Source: Culex pipiens pallens
Lineage: Eukaryota; Arthropoda; Insecta; Diptera; Culicidae
Reading direction: 5' to 3'
NCBI RefSeq assembly: GCF_016801865.2
Contig: NC_068938.1
Coordinates: 78,085,316-78,149,315, forward strand
Length of the DNA: 64,000 nucleotides
Made by a program: the position numbers and the translations under genes. The notes beneath the pieces were generated by a model. It was not told where the DNA came from and did no database searches. It saw nothing but the letters and a program-made list of their open reading frames with translations. Below, in pieces: positions 11,934-22,889 of this stretch (within the stretch, counting starts at the first letter, position 1; each line of letters starts with the position of its first letter).

Positions 11934-13160
11934 GGACCCTCTCCGATTTCAATGAAATTTTGTAGACATATTATCCTACGCTTATGTAAGCCATTGTTGT
12001 GTATATGGAGCCAGTTTTACTCGATAATGATATTTGAGAAGGACGTAAATGTTTTAAATAATTTTGTATTTCGTAATTTAAATATTGCTGTATCTCGAAG
12101 CCGTTGCATCGTATCAAAAAGTGGTCAAAGACAAACTTTTAGGAAATTTGATGGGATTTTCGAAAAAAAAATACACTGAAAGAGAAAAACACGACACTTT
12201 TATGAGATTTTTTGTATTTGCCTTACTTACAAAAGAAAGGTAAAGGTTTTACTTTATGGCTGGACGTCATCTTCAAGTTCGTAAATTTTTAAGTTTAAAT
12301 GTCGAATTCAAGGTGAGCCCACGATATTTTTCATTAAAATTTTTTGTGAGAATAGCCTGAGATGTTAAAAAAGACTCACGAAAAATGCAGGATGGAGCAA
12401 CTCACCTAAAAAAAATACAAAAATCATTAACTAAAACTGTTTTTTTTTGAAAACTGCCCTAAGCGTCAAAATTTTACTTTGACAACATTTCAATTGGAAG
12501 TATGGGCTTACAGATATAAACCAATAACTTTGCTCATAACTGAAAACAGAATATTTTTTTCAGTGTAATTCAGTGGATGGTAGTAACCTGGATAGTAAAT
12601 TAGCTTAAATCATCGAAAAAACAAGTTATTTTAAAAAGTGGTCAAAGGCAATCTTAAAAAATCTTTTCGGTAAAAATATTTACGAGACTGAAAAATCAAG
12701 TCTGTCACATAGAAATTGTCCAAAAACTATCAAAAAACTATTTTTTTAAACATTTTTATTTTCTAAACCGCTGTAATTTCACTAGCATTGGATTCAGGAT
12801 AGTGGTCAATATGAAGACTTTTATGTAAAATTATGCATTTTTCGTGAGTCTTTTTTAACATTTAGGCACAATTTTGAACGAAAAAAAATCGTGAGTTCAC
12901 CTTCAAATTTGACTTTTTATCTTAAAAACCATAAAATATCATAAAAGTGGCGTGTTTTTTTCTTTCAGTGTATTTTTTCGAAAAGCTCGTCAAATTTCCC
13001 ACAAGTTTGTCTTTGACCACTTTTCGATACGATGCAACCGCTTTGAGATACAAATGTCATTATCGAGTAAAACTGGTTCTACATACACGAAAATGGCTTA
13101 CATAAGTGTAGGATAACATGCCTACAAAGTTTTATTGAAATCCAGAAAAGGTCCAGAAAA
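11934..13160. mobile_element. Foldback element B with diverged arms
   Basis: Left-arm landmarks reappear inverted on the right: TAGACATATTATCCTACGC (11961) with GTGTAGGATAACATGCCTA (about 13108); AGTGGTCAAAGACAAAC (about 12120) with GTTTGTCTTTGACCACTTT (about 13006); ACACTGAAAGA with TCTTTCAGTGT; and AAAAAAGACTCACGAAAAATG (12368) with CATTTTTCGTGAGTC (about 12836). Arms are several hundred bases with indels, around a roughly 440 bp centre. They are more diverged than in the other foldbacks, so older. Confidence 0.75.
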
Positions 13161-14680
13161 AAGCACCTAAAAATCATGTTTTGGACTGCTCATTAGTTTT
13201 TCCAAACAAGTCTTTATACAATTTTGGAGAAAGAAAAAAAAAACATTTTTTATCACTGGGATTTCCTTGACCTTAACAACGTATTTAATACTGAATATAC
13301 TTAGCAATATCGTCGTGCATTCCTGATCGATCAGTACCTGGAATAGAATGAAAAGAAATAGTTAGTAGAACGTTTTATTTACTTAATTTTTTGGTCACCA
13401 ATTCTCAAATGATAATTGCATGAAATAATTTCAATTCATTACAACTAGTGTGTTTTCTCTCTTGCTGAATCCGCACCTAGATACAATAATGTGTGACCAT
13501 TTGAAAAGAATTGGTGACCGTTAAACCACACAACGGAAACAACAGCGAAACCAGAAGATCAATCAAAATCGGACAATGTCCCTGTTCTGGGAATCCACCC
13601 ATAATAGATTAGGTCATCACCCAGCTTTGTCCGATCTGACACAACCGCGGAGATCTCCAATATCGCAGTACAGCTAATTTTTGTTTAGCTTTACGATAAT
13701 CACGCCGATTCGCTCGAATCACTCCCCGGAATGATCTTCTGCCGAGTCACATGAAGTTTGCGGAAATTTTAGAACATGCTCAATTAGCAGCTCATTGGGA
13801 GGAGATCCCTGGTGGCGTCATCCCGGGAACCACCCGGATCTCACCGAACCGAAGCAGAAAGAAAGAACAGAACCCATCTTTGGAGAATCCAAATTGACCC
13901 CCGGGACAAAGAACATGCCGGGTTATCTCCGGCAAGTCACGGTGAAGTTGGTCGATTACAGTCAACAACAATGAAACGATGATGATGTTTGATCGGAGAA
14001 CATGCAGAAGGATTTCCCATCGCCGGGACTATCTATCAGGGGGTGAGCTTTCAAGAATACAAATCGCACAGTGTTTGTTGTGCTGTGCTGCTTTTTTCCA
14101 CGGTCGCTCGCGGAAGTTCCAGCTTTGAACACGAGTTCAAATATTTGCTTAAATTTGGCAAGCTTGGCTGGGTTCGGGGATTCTCGGTTGGAGTCGAACT
14201 TTAAACTCAGTTGATTGAAAAATTGTAAACAACGGCATGTGTGGAAATGTTGAAAAATTATAAATCAAGGCAAAATCCAAAAAAATATTCTAAATCATTT
14301 TAAGCAAATATTTTGTTCGTAGCAAGAATTTCATAATTTTAAGAAATCCCAAATTCAAGCTTTTCAAACCCAAACTGACTGTACCCTTGTCGATCACACA
14401 CAATATTTTGAAGGCCTCAACTCCGGTGGTTGTTTGTTCGCCGTTTGATTGGCGTGTCAATTGAATCTCCCGTCGGGGCCCCCTCCCTCCCTTGGCGGGA
14501 GGGGGCAGCCCCCCCTCCATGTTTGACAAGCTGTGCTGCACTATAAATCACCACCGGCGGTCGGTCTGGTGGCCTCGCTAGGGGAAGTGATGAGGTTGTT
14601 AAGGTGAAGCTCTTCTTCGCAAGCAGCAGCAGCATGTGTGTGTGTGTGTGGCATAATCGGACTCAAAGCAAAGACCGCCA
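13161..14680. other. Non-repetitive island, no gene recognised
   Basis: Balanced composition from about 13440, with a TG run at 14636-14650. Short open frames at 13989-14204 and 14290-14635 show no family signature and low-complexity proline/glycine content. It could be regulatory or an untranslated exon. Confidence 0.35.
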
Positions 14681-14693
14681 AAGATTAAGCAAT

Positions 14694-14892
14694 TTGTCTT
14701 TAACATCAATCCCTTCCCTACTAACCCCGAGTAGGCCGCGGGTAATCGGCTCCCCTCCCACTAACATTTACACACAAGATCCTCTGTAATTATTAAGTCA
14801 AATGTAATTACAAAAGCCGACTCGGTCCTAACCAGGTCCCAGTACCGAAAAGGACCTAATAAAAATAATTTTATGAAAAAAAAAAAAAAAAA
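14694..14892 (+). mobile_element. Short poly(A) retroposon, probably a 5'-truncated non-LTR 3' end
   Basis: The insert is bounded by the 13 bp direct repeat AAGATTAAGCAAT at 14681-14693 and 14893-14905. It ends in a long A-run (about 14876-14892) after GGACCTAATAAAAATAATTTTATG. A direct repeat plus a 3' A tail is the signature of target-primed reverse transcription. The body (about 180 bp) has no coding capacity and no tRNA boxes, so I read it as a 3' untranslated fragment of a LINE instead of a SINE. Which LINE is not known. Confidence 0.8.
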
Positions 14893-14905
14893 AAGATTAA
14901 GCAAT

Positions 14906-15449
14906 AATGTGTGCCTATAACCGAGGGCCAATTAGGTTGGATGTTGGATGCTGGTGTAGTGGCCATTTAGAGATGACGGTGAGCATAAGTTGGCATGACG
15001 GGAAATTGAATGGTCAATTAGCATACAGTGGAGTTTTTCCGTTTTTCCGCAGATTGAGGAATCAATTTCCGGAAATAATGCTTCAGTTGGTTATTTCTAT
15101 GATGGGTTTGTTAAATCTTTTGTTGCAAACATTAAAATGCAATCAAGACAAATTTTCAGTTTGTAGATGGTAAAAACAAGTAACTGTACCAATTTTGAGC
15201 CGAATCGGTTAAGGTTTAAGGGTCGTTGAAGTTTGTATCTGGGAAGTGATACAGTTAAACCTCGCATATGCACCTCATATGGGGGTTTCTTATGCGAAGC
15301 ACGCATATGCGAGGTACAGGGCTTATGGGATTTTGGCTATATGGGAGACATGGGCTATATTTTTATAAAAAATCAACTACTCTATACAAATTTATAGTGT
15401 TTTGGAATTGTTATGAAGTCAGCTATACAGCTACACCAAATTAACATGG
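14906..15449. other. Non-coding stretch with a GCATATGC inverted pair
   Basis: Contains ACCTCGCATATGC at 15259-15271 and its complement GCATATGCGAGGT at 15303-15315, each also containing the palindrome GCATATGC. Nothing else recognisable. Confidence 0.35.
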
Positions 15450-17525
15450 TTTACGATGTTCTAGATCATCCGAAACTTCGTCAAGTTAAGGCCTATGTGT
15501 TCAACGCCGTACAAGTATGAGGTAGGCGATTTGACTGTGGTTTTTGACCACAGATCATATCCGGATAGCCTCAGGGAGGTTCAGGGACTAGTCTACCGAT
15601 ATGTGGTGATGTTCTGGGTCTTCTGTAGAGTCCCGGGAGGTACGTCCGATGGGTCTACCGCCGTAACACGGCAGAGGTCGGTAGTTTTAGACCTCAGATC
15701 ATATCCAGATAGCCTCAGGGAGGTTCAGGGACTAGCCTATCGATGTGATAGGTCTTTTGTAAGATCTTGGGAGTTACGGCCGATGGGTCTACCACCGTAA
15801 CAAGATATAGGTCTGTGGTTTTTGATCTCAGATCATATCCGAATAGCCTCAGGGCCGTTACTTCCGGGACTCTACAGAAGACCCAAAAGATCATAACACA
15901 TCGGTAGACTAGTCCCTGAACCGTCCTGAGGCTATCCGGATATGATCTAAGATCAAAATCCAGTGACCTCTGCCTTATTTCGGTGGTAGACCCATTGACC
16001 GTAATCCCGGGACTCTACAGAAGACCCAGAACATCACCACACATCGGTAGACTAGTCCCTGAACCTTCCTGAGGCTATCCGGATATGATCTGAGGTCAAA
16101 ATCCACCGACCTCTGCCTTGTTACGGCGGTAGACCCATTGACCGTAGCTCCCGGGACTTTACAGAATACCCAGCACATTACCAGAAGTCGGTAGACTAGT
16201 CTCTGAACCACCCTGAGGTTATCTGGATATGATCTAAGATCAAAATCCAGTGACCTCTGCCTTATTTCGGTGGTAGACCCATTGACCGTAACTCCTGGGA
16301 CTCTACAGAAGACCCAGAACATCACCACACATCGGTAGACTAGTCCCTTAATCTCCCTGAGGCTATCTGGATATGATCTTAGGTCAAAATCCACCGACCT
16401 CTGCCATGCTACGGCGGTCGACCCATTGACCGTAATTCCCGGGACTCTACAGAAGACCCAGAACATCACCACACATCGGTAGACTAGTCCCTGAACCTTC
16501 CTGAGGCTATCCGGATATGATCTGAGGTCAAAATCCACCGACCTCTGCCTTGTTACGGCGGTAGACCCATTGACCGTAGCTCCCGGGACTTTACAGAAGA
16601 CCCAGCACATTACCAGAAATCGGTAGACTAGTCCCTTAACCTCCCTGTGGCTATCCGAATATGAACTGAGCTCGAAAACCTCCGACCTCTATCTTGTTGC
16701 GGTGGTAGAGCCATCGGCCGTTACTCCTGGGACTCTACAGAAGACCCAAAAAATGACCACACATCGGTAGACTAGTCCCTGAACCACCCTGAGGCTATCC
16801 GAATATGATCTGAGGTCAAAAACTTCTGACCTGTATCTTGTTACGGTGGTAGACCCATCGGCCGTAACTCCCGGGACTCTACAGAAGACCCAGAACATCA
16901 CCACATATCGGTAGACTAGTCCCTGAACCTCCCTGAGGCTATCCGGATATGATCTGAGGTCAAAAACCACCGACCTCTGCCGTGTTACGTCAGTAGACCC
17001 ATCGGACGCAGCTCCCGGGACTCTACAAAAGACCCAGAACATCACCACATATCGGTAGACTAGTCCTTGAACCTCCCTGAGGCTATCTGGATATTATCTA
17101 AGGTCAAAAACCATCGACCTCTGCTTTGTTACGGCGGTAGACCCGTCGGTCGTAACTCCCGGGGCTCTATAGAAGACCCAGAACATCTCCACATATCGGT
17201 AGACTAGTCCCTGAACCTCCCTGAGTCTATCTGGATATGATCTTAGGTCAAAAACTATCGACCTCTGCCTTGTTACGACGGTAGACCCTTCAGGCGTAGC
17301 TCCCGGGACTCCACAGAAGACCCAGAACATTTCCAAATATCGGTAGACTAGTCCCTGAACCTCCCTGAGGCTATCTGGATATGATCTGAGGTCAAAAACC
17401 ACCGACCTCTGCCGTGTTACGGCGGTAGACCCATCGGACGTACCTCCCGGGACTCTACAGAAGATCCAGAACATCACCACATATCGGTAGACTAGTCCCT
17501 GAACCTCCCTGAGGTTATCCGGAAG
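15450..17525. repeat. Satellite B: about 15 units of roughly 144 bp with an internal inversion
   Basis: Units carry GTCTACCGCCGTAACA, GATCATATCCGGATAGCC, GGGACTAGTCTACCGAT and TGATGTTCTGGGTCTTC. About three run forward (15450-15850); from about 15853 all remaining units (about 12) run as the reverse complement to 17525. The first unit (from 15455) is diverged and looks intermediate with satellite A. Open frames of 100-211 residues on the minus strand repeat the same peptide (FDLRSYPDSLREVQGLVYR) and are by-products of a unit length near a multiple of three. Confidence 0.92.
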
Positions 17526-19894
17526 AGAATCATCAGTTTACAGAACGATGCAAAATGAAGACTCAATTGAAAATATTTTTTTTTGATACCCAGCTATGGG
17601 AGAAAATCATGGCAACGTCCATCAAACAAAAACAAACTAATGTCAAACACCCTTCAAAGCTTCTTTTCGCCAAGAAAAATGTCTATGCAAGCCATGAGAA
17701 AGTAAAATTATTGACAACCGGAAGAGATTTTTAAAGCAAACAGAATCCAAGGGACCGTCGAGAAGAGATCCTTCAAGCAAGGGAAAATATCGAGGAATGA
17801 AGATAATTGAAGTATGCAGATTGAAGGGACTGAAGAAATCATCGAAAGATGGAGAATTATTGATATCGAGAAGATCGACAGCCAGAGAGTCGACTGTATT
17901 AATAGACTGCAAAACAAGTTTCAAAGAAATTGAAAATATTTTTTTCAAGGTTCTTGTTTGTGTCTAGTTTGAAGCATAAAAAATCAACAAACAAACATTT
18001 TTTTTGCAGTTCACCAACTTAGGTATTTGCTATGCGACACTCAAAGCAATAAATCTCCCTACTAGACACATGTGCGATGTACTGACAGGCATACCGCCAC
18101 TAAAGCCTTTATCTCTCGAAGGGCGCCACCATGATGACATTAGCAAACGGTACACATTGTTGGCGTTACAACACTTCATAAATATGACAACGCGGGCTTC
18201 CATATTGATGCATTTTTAGACGGAGCTGTTTTGTCAGCTAAATCGAAACAAAAGAATAATTTTGAGGCTTCTGAAGATTGCTCAATTTATGTGTTTAAAA
18301 TTGATTGCTTAAGTTATTAAAAGTTTATTGATAACACTTTTCTATTTTGCAAACCATCTATCTTTCCAAGTTATTTTTTTTTCAGATTAATTTTGCCACT
18401 TCATTGCCGGACGTAAAATCATGACCTGCACCCTCCCCAAAAAATACCTGCACATTCGACGCATCACCTGCCGGTGACTTTGAGATCTCCATAAAAATGC
18501 CATAAATCCGCCTCTTACAGCACTGCGAGAAGGTGTCTGTTTCGAATAGCGTTAACACCCGAAACCCTCAAATTAAAACCCGCTCATGAAACGTGCGCAC
18601 ACGTGGATCACCATGTGTGGAGAGACGCTCATGTCAATACAGCCTGAACCCAGCCAGTACCGGTTCGGCAAACGGAACTAAACCGTGTCAGATTTCGATC
18701 TTGCCGCCATCAACTGTCTTCTCAAGTTTGCTGAACGCAACGTGAAAACAGTTTTGCACCCACACACACTGCAAAAGCCGAGATGCTCACTTAAAGATCA
18801 GGTGAAGCATCTCTCAGACAATTACGTGACGAAATGTTACTCAACTTGGAGTTGCGGAGGACGCCGCTGCCACCACCGGCGGCAGATCATCGTCATAAAC
18901 ACACAGCATCTCGGTTAAATATTGCAGTGTAAAATTTGCGACGGTGCAAAAAAAAGGTTGTGCGAAAATGTGAACAATTTACTGTACAGCAGTGCAAAGA
19001 GTTGCGAACGAAGAATGTCAGAATCTCTTCAAAGCTTGCACTGAAAAGTGCATTCGAACATTTTATGTCACACTCCTGTTTGGATGTAAACAAAGTAACC
19101 CAACCTGGCGGTACCATCGGGCGTCACCACTCGTAGTAGGCTAGGACGCAACGCGGCGCCGACGGTTCCGGCTTCGGCCTACTACGCTCACTTACACCCA
19201 AACCCACTGGTAAACATACAACTTACACACAAATTAGTGCTCAAACTAGTATCTGAACGCCAGTGCTGCGAGTTTGCCCGCACGTAACAAAACGGCGACG
19301 GTTTGTTTTGGAATTGTTAAAAGCGAACCGGCGCGCGCGGCAAGGTTGCGTCTGCGGGTCTTCCCCCGTTTTTAGTCTTCGGAGGTCGGAGACGGTAGCG
19401 TAGTACGCCGCGGCATGCAGGTCAGTGGGACAATGACGACCGACGAGAGTGCCGTCGAACTCGAACACTTTTCGCTCGTGCTGACTTCGGGTGGACACGA
19501 AAGGTGTAAATTGGTGAATGGATCGGGAGCGAATCGCGGATTGTTGCTGTAATTTAGTCGACGTGAACTTAAATAGAAAACAATAACAACAAGCATTCGC
19601 GAAACAACTCACGAGACAAGGCGTGGATTCCCACGTTGCGTACAATAACAAATCAAAGCAGTCTAAGTGTGGAAAAAGCGCTGTATTTGGAATTAGAACC
19701 GTTGAGCTCGTTATTAGATGGGACGACGCGCTGATCAAATTGGCTATCGGATCAGTGAAAAAAAACTGTCTTGTTGCCATAAAATTACCCTGCATCTTCT
19801 CAGTATAAATCGCAGCTATTTGCGATGTTCGCATAGTTGTTTCTCATACAAAATAGTATGTTTACCGTTGACCATATTTCAAAAGTCCGTAATT
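17526..19894. other. Mostly unique DNA; CpG-richer segment 19100-19620 is a candidate promoter or first exon
   Basis: Bases 17565-17582 and 17928-17945 carry the same 18-mer (AATTGAAAATATTTTTTT), possibly flanking an old 345 bp insertion. Bases 18400-19200 are balanced in composition. From 19100 to 19620 the sequence is GC- and CpG-richer than anything nearby. On the plus strand there is a short frame from ATG at 19433 (MTTDESAVELEHFSLVLTSGG...) that meets a possible donor AG/GTGTAA near 19503 and otherwise stops at 19552. I do not recognise the peptide and cannot show it is expressed. The minus-strand frame 19241-19834 has no family features. Confidence 0.3.
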
Positions 19895-20318
19895 CTCTTC
19901 TTTAAATACCTTAAATACTTTAAATACTTTAAATACTTTAAACACTATAAACACTATAAACACTTTAAACACTTTAAACACTTTAAAAACTTTTAGTACT
20001 TTAAATACTTTTAAAACTTCAAAAACTTTAAATACTTTAAATACTTTAAATACTTTAAATACTTTAAATACTTTAAATACTTTAAATACTTTAAATACTT
20101 TAAATACTTTAAATACTTTAAATACTTTAAATACTTTAAATACTTTAAATACTTTAAATACTTTAAATACTTTAAATACTTTAAATACTTTAAATACTTT
20201 AAATACTTTAAATACTTTAAATACTTTAAATACTTTAAATACTTTAAATACTTTAAATACTTTTAATACTTTTAATACTTTAAATACTTTAAATACTTTA
20301 AATACTTTAAATATTTTC
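19895..20318. repeat. Minisatellite, 9 bp unit TTTAAATAC
   Basis: About 45 consecutive units, almost perfect in the centre (20040-20250), with variants such as TATAAACAC and TTTAAACAC at the left edge. The minus strand therefore reads an endless Lys-Val-Phe repeat, which is not a gene. Confidence 0.97.
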
Positions 20319-20888
20319 AAATACTATCATCAGAATCCTGTCGAAACAAGTCAAGCTTGAGCAGCTTCTCTCGAGAACAAAAGAAAGAGGAAAGTTCAGA
20401 CTTTTAAGCTCTGCAGAATGCTTCCGAGTTTCAATATCAGATGGTAAGAGAAGCTTTGCTCTCAGTTTAAGCTCATTTGAGCAAAGAAGTATCAGAATTC
20501 CTAAATTGGGCCATGCAAATTCCTAAATTTAGGAATTGGATTAATTCTTTTTATTTTCAGTGTACGTCTTCACTTATCAATTGTGCAGGCTGGACATACA
20601 AAAAAGCATGTGAATATTCCAAAATCTGTTTCTTAAGAATGGATTATCGACTTGGAGTCTTCAGCAAAGTTGTAGGTTATAATAAGGAATTTTCAGAAAA
20701 AAAGTAGGCACACAGAAAAAATAGTCCAAATTTTTTATTGAACTATTCACATTAAAAGTTGACTTCTTGAAAAAGTTTTTTTTAATTAAAATTTTTCAAA
20801 AATTATTTTAGGGAATCAAAAATTGCATTGTGCATGAAAAATCAGGGAATTTTAAATTGTGCAATTCATGGTACTGAAGACATGTTTT
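20319..20888. other. Non-coding spacer
   Basis: AT-rich sequence without a recognisable gene or element; the GCCTTTCTCACTGAGG start of the next element follows a TTTT run. Confidence 0.4.
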
Positions 20889-21014
20889 GCCTTTCTCACT
20901 GAGGTAAGGCTATAATCCTGCTCTAAAAATGAACTTTGTATAAAAACGTCGTAGACCCACCTTCATGTATACATATCGACTCAGTATCGAAAACTGAACA
21001 AATGTATGTGTGTA

Positions 21015-21030
<16 letters not shown>

Positions 21031-21045
<15 letters not shown>

Positions 21046-21049
21046 TTTT

Positions 21050-21090
<41 letters not shown>

Positions 21091-22683
21091 GGTCGGAATC
21101 TGCTACCAGACACCTGAGAATTCATTTCTCAGGTAGTGTGGGGTTGGGAAAACAAAAAAAGAGTTTTCCCGACCCACTAAACCAGTCCTTGAACGCCGTG
21201 CCCTTGTCCCCCCGGGACCACCTTTCGGTATAACTTCGGGGGGAGGCGTTGCATTTTCTGCACTAGTCTACTTACAGGATCCATGCCGGGTGCTAGAACC
21301 ATTTCCTGTTCTACATACATATGAGTCCATGCGAGGGTTTAACCGCGCCCAAGAATCGCGTTGCTTTTGATCGGCTAGTCATATGCAGCCCTCTCCTTGG
21401 ACCATCGAGACGTGTACCGATTTGGTAGAGCCAACCGTCATAACGTGCTCTCCTTCACAGCCACACTCGTGGGTTCTCGACTAGGCTCCTAGTCGTTCCT
21501 CCTCTGATCGTCTCTCCATTTCCGCTGGAGAGCCGAAGTGATCTGCGTCACCGCTCCGACGACCGCATTCCACTTGGCGATGTCGCTGCACATTCTTCGC
21601 ACCACATTATCCGGGCTGGTGTCCGCTCCGATAATGGCCAGCATTTCGCTTCGCGCTGCCTCGAAGCGAGGGCAGGCGAACACCACGTGCTCCGGTGTTT
21701 CCTCGCAATCGACGCAGTCCGGACAGAGAGGAGACTCTGCATGTCCAAACCTGTGCAGGTACTTCCTGAAGCAGCCATGGCCCGACAGGAACTGTGTGAG
21801 GTGGAAGGTGACCTCTCCATGCCTTCTGCTCACCCACGTGGATACGGACGGGATAAGCCGATGCGTCCATCTGCCTTTCTCCGTGGTGTCCCACTCACGT
21901 TGCCACCTTGCCAGCGATTCGGCTCTCGCAGCTTCCCGGATACCTCTCGTGCCTCTCCGGTAGTAGCGCACGGTGTCCTCCTCCAGTGTGATGCCGATGG
22001 GGATCATTCCGGCTATGACGCCAACTGCTTCCGACGAAATGGTCCTGTACGCGCTTGCAACCCGCATGGCCATCAGTCTCTGCGTTCTGTCGAGCAGCGC
22101 TCGATTTCGCTTCGTCCCCAGCGCCGTCCACCATACCGGTCCGCCGTACCTAAGTATGGACGTCGCGACACTTGCCAAGAGGCGGCGCCTACTGCTCCTG
22201 GGTCCAGCGTTGTTCGGCATCATCCTCGACAGTGCCATGATCGCCTTAGCCGCCTTCTCGCAGGCGTAATCGACGTGGCTGTTGAAGTTCAGCCGGTCAT
22301 CCACCATCACCCCGAGGTACTTGAGCGCTCTCTTCGAGTGCACGACGTGTTCTCCAACGTGTATCTGAGCCTGCTGCACCTTCTTGTGGTTACTAACCAG
22401 CACCATCTCCGTCTTGTGGTGAGCGATCCGCAGCTTCACCTCGAGCATCCAGTTCTCGATCATTGCGATTGCCTCCATAGCCAGCACTTCGACCTCCTCG
22501 ACATTTTCGCCGGTTACCGTCAGCACTATGTCGTCTGCAAAGCCAACAATCTCTACGCCGTTGGGTAGTCCCAGTGTCAACACTCCGTCATACATTCCGT
22601 TCCACAGTGCTGAACCCAGAATGGATCCCTGCGGAACTCCCGCGGTAACAACAACGGTTTCTTGTCCATCGGCAGTGTCGTAG
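21031..22683 (-). mobile_element. 5'-truncated non-LTR retrotransposon inserted in a GT microsatellite
   Basis: Read on the minus strand, the insert starts abruptly inside the reverse transcriptase domain at about 22683. It continues through the C-terminal part of the polyprotein to a stop at 21489-21491, has about 400 bp of 3' untranslated sequence, and ends in a long A tail (the T-run 21031-21086, with one interruption). Both flanks are GT repeat of the host element, so the target duplication is hidden in the microsatellite. Clade is probably R1/LOA-like, judged from the finger-like C-terminus. Confidence 0.88.
21489..22679 (-). pseudogene. Non-LTR reverse transcriptase, C-terminal fragment (397 codons)
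   Basis: The frame begins at the truncation point with VVVTAGVPQGSILGSALWNG, the conserved RT block preceding the palm. It continues with EIVGFADDIVL (catalytic FADD), the thumb segment RIAHHKTEMVLVSNHK and KALKYLGVMVDDRLNF, and a C-terminal CPDCVDCEETPEHVVFAC finger (CxxC...H...C). It ends in a basic tail RKWRDDQRRND. No frameshift or internal stop is visible, so the copy is young, but endonuclease and N-terminal RT blocks are absent. The first Met in this frame is at 22595 and is internal, not a genuine start. The plus-strand frame 21687-22568 is its shadow. Confidence 0.93.
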
Positions 22684-22889
22684 TGTGTGTATGTGTGTGT
22701 GTATGTGTGTGTGTATGTATGTATGTGACCAACAAATTAGCTCATGTTTCTCGGCACTGGCTGAACCGATTTGACCCAAACCTGATGCATTCGACTTGGT
22801 TTAGGGTCCCATAGATCGAGTTTTATACAGATTGAAGTTTCGATAAGTAGTTCTAAAGTTATGTATAAAAATGTGTTTTCACATATATC

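Noticed and set aside
15975..17480. Minus-strand frames of 119-211 residues with repeated RSYPDSLREVQGLVYR
   Set aside because: Satellite B units of about 144 bp keep frame; no start context, no domain, and the plus-oriented units give the same peptide.
19862..20320. 152-residue Lys-Val-Phe open frame on the minus strand
   Set aside because: Pure translation of TTTAAATAC repeats.
21687..22568. 293-residue plus-strand open frame
   Set aside because: Antisense shadow of the reverse transcriptase fragment, which has clear catalytic motifs on the minus strand.
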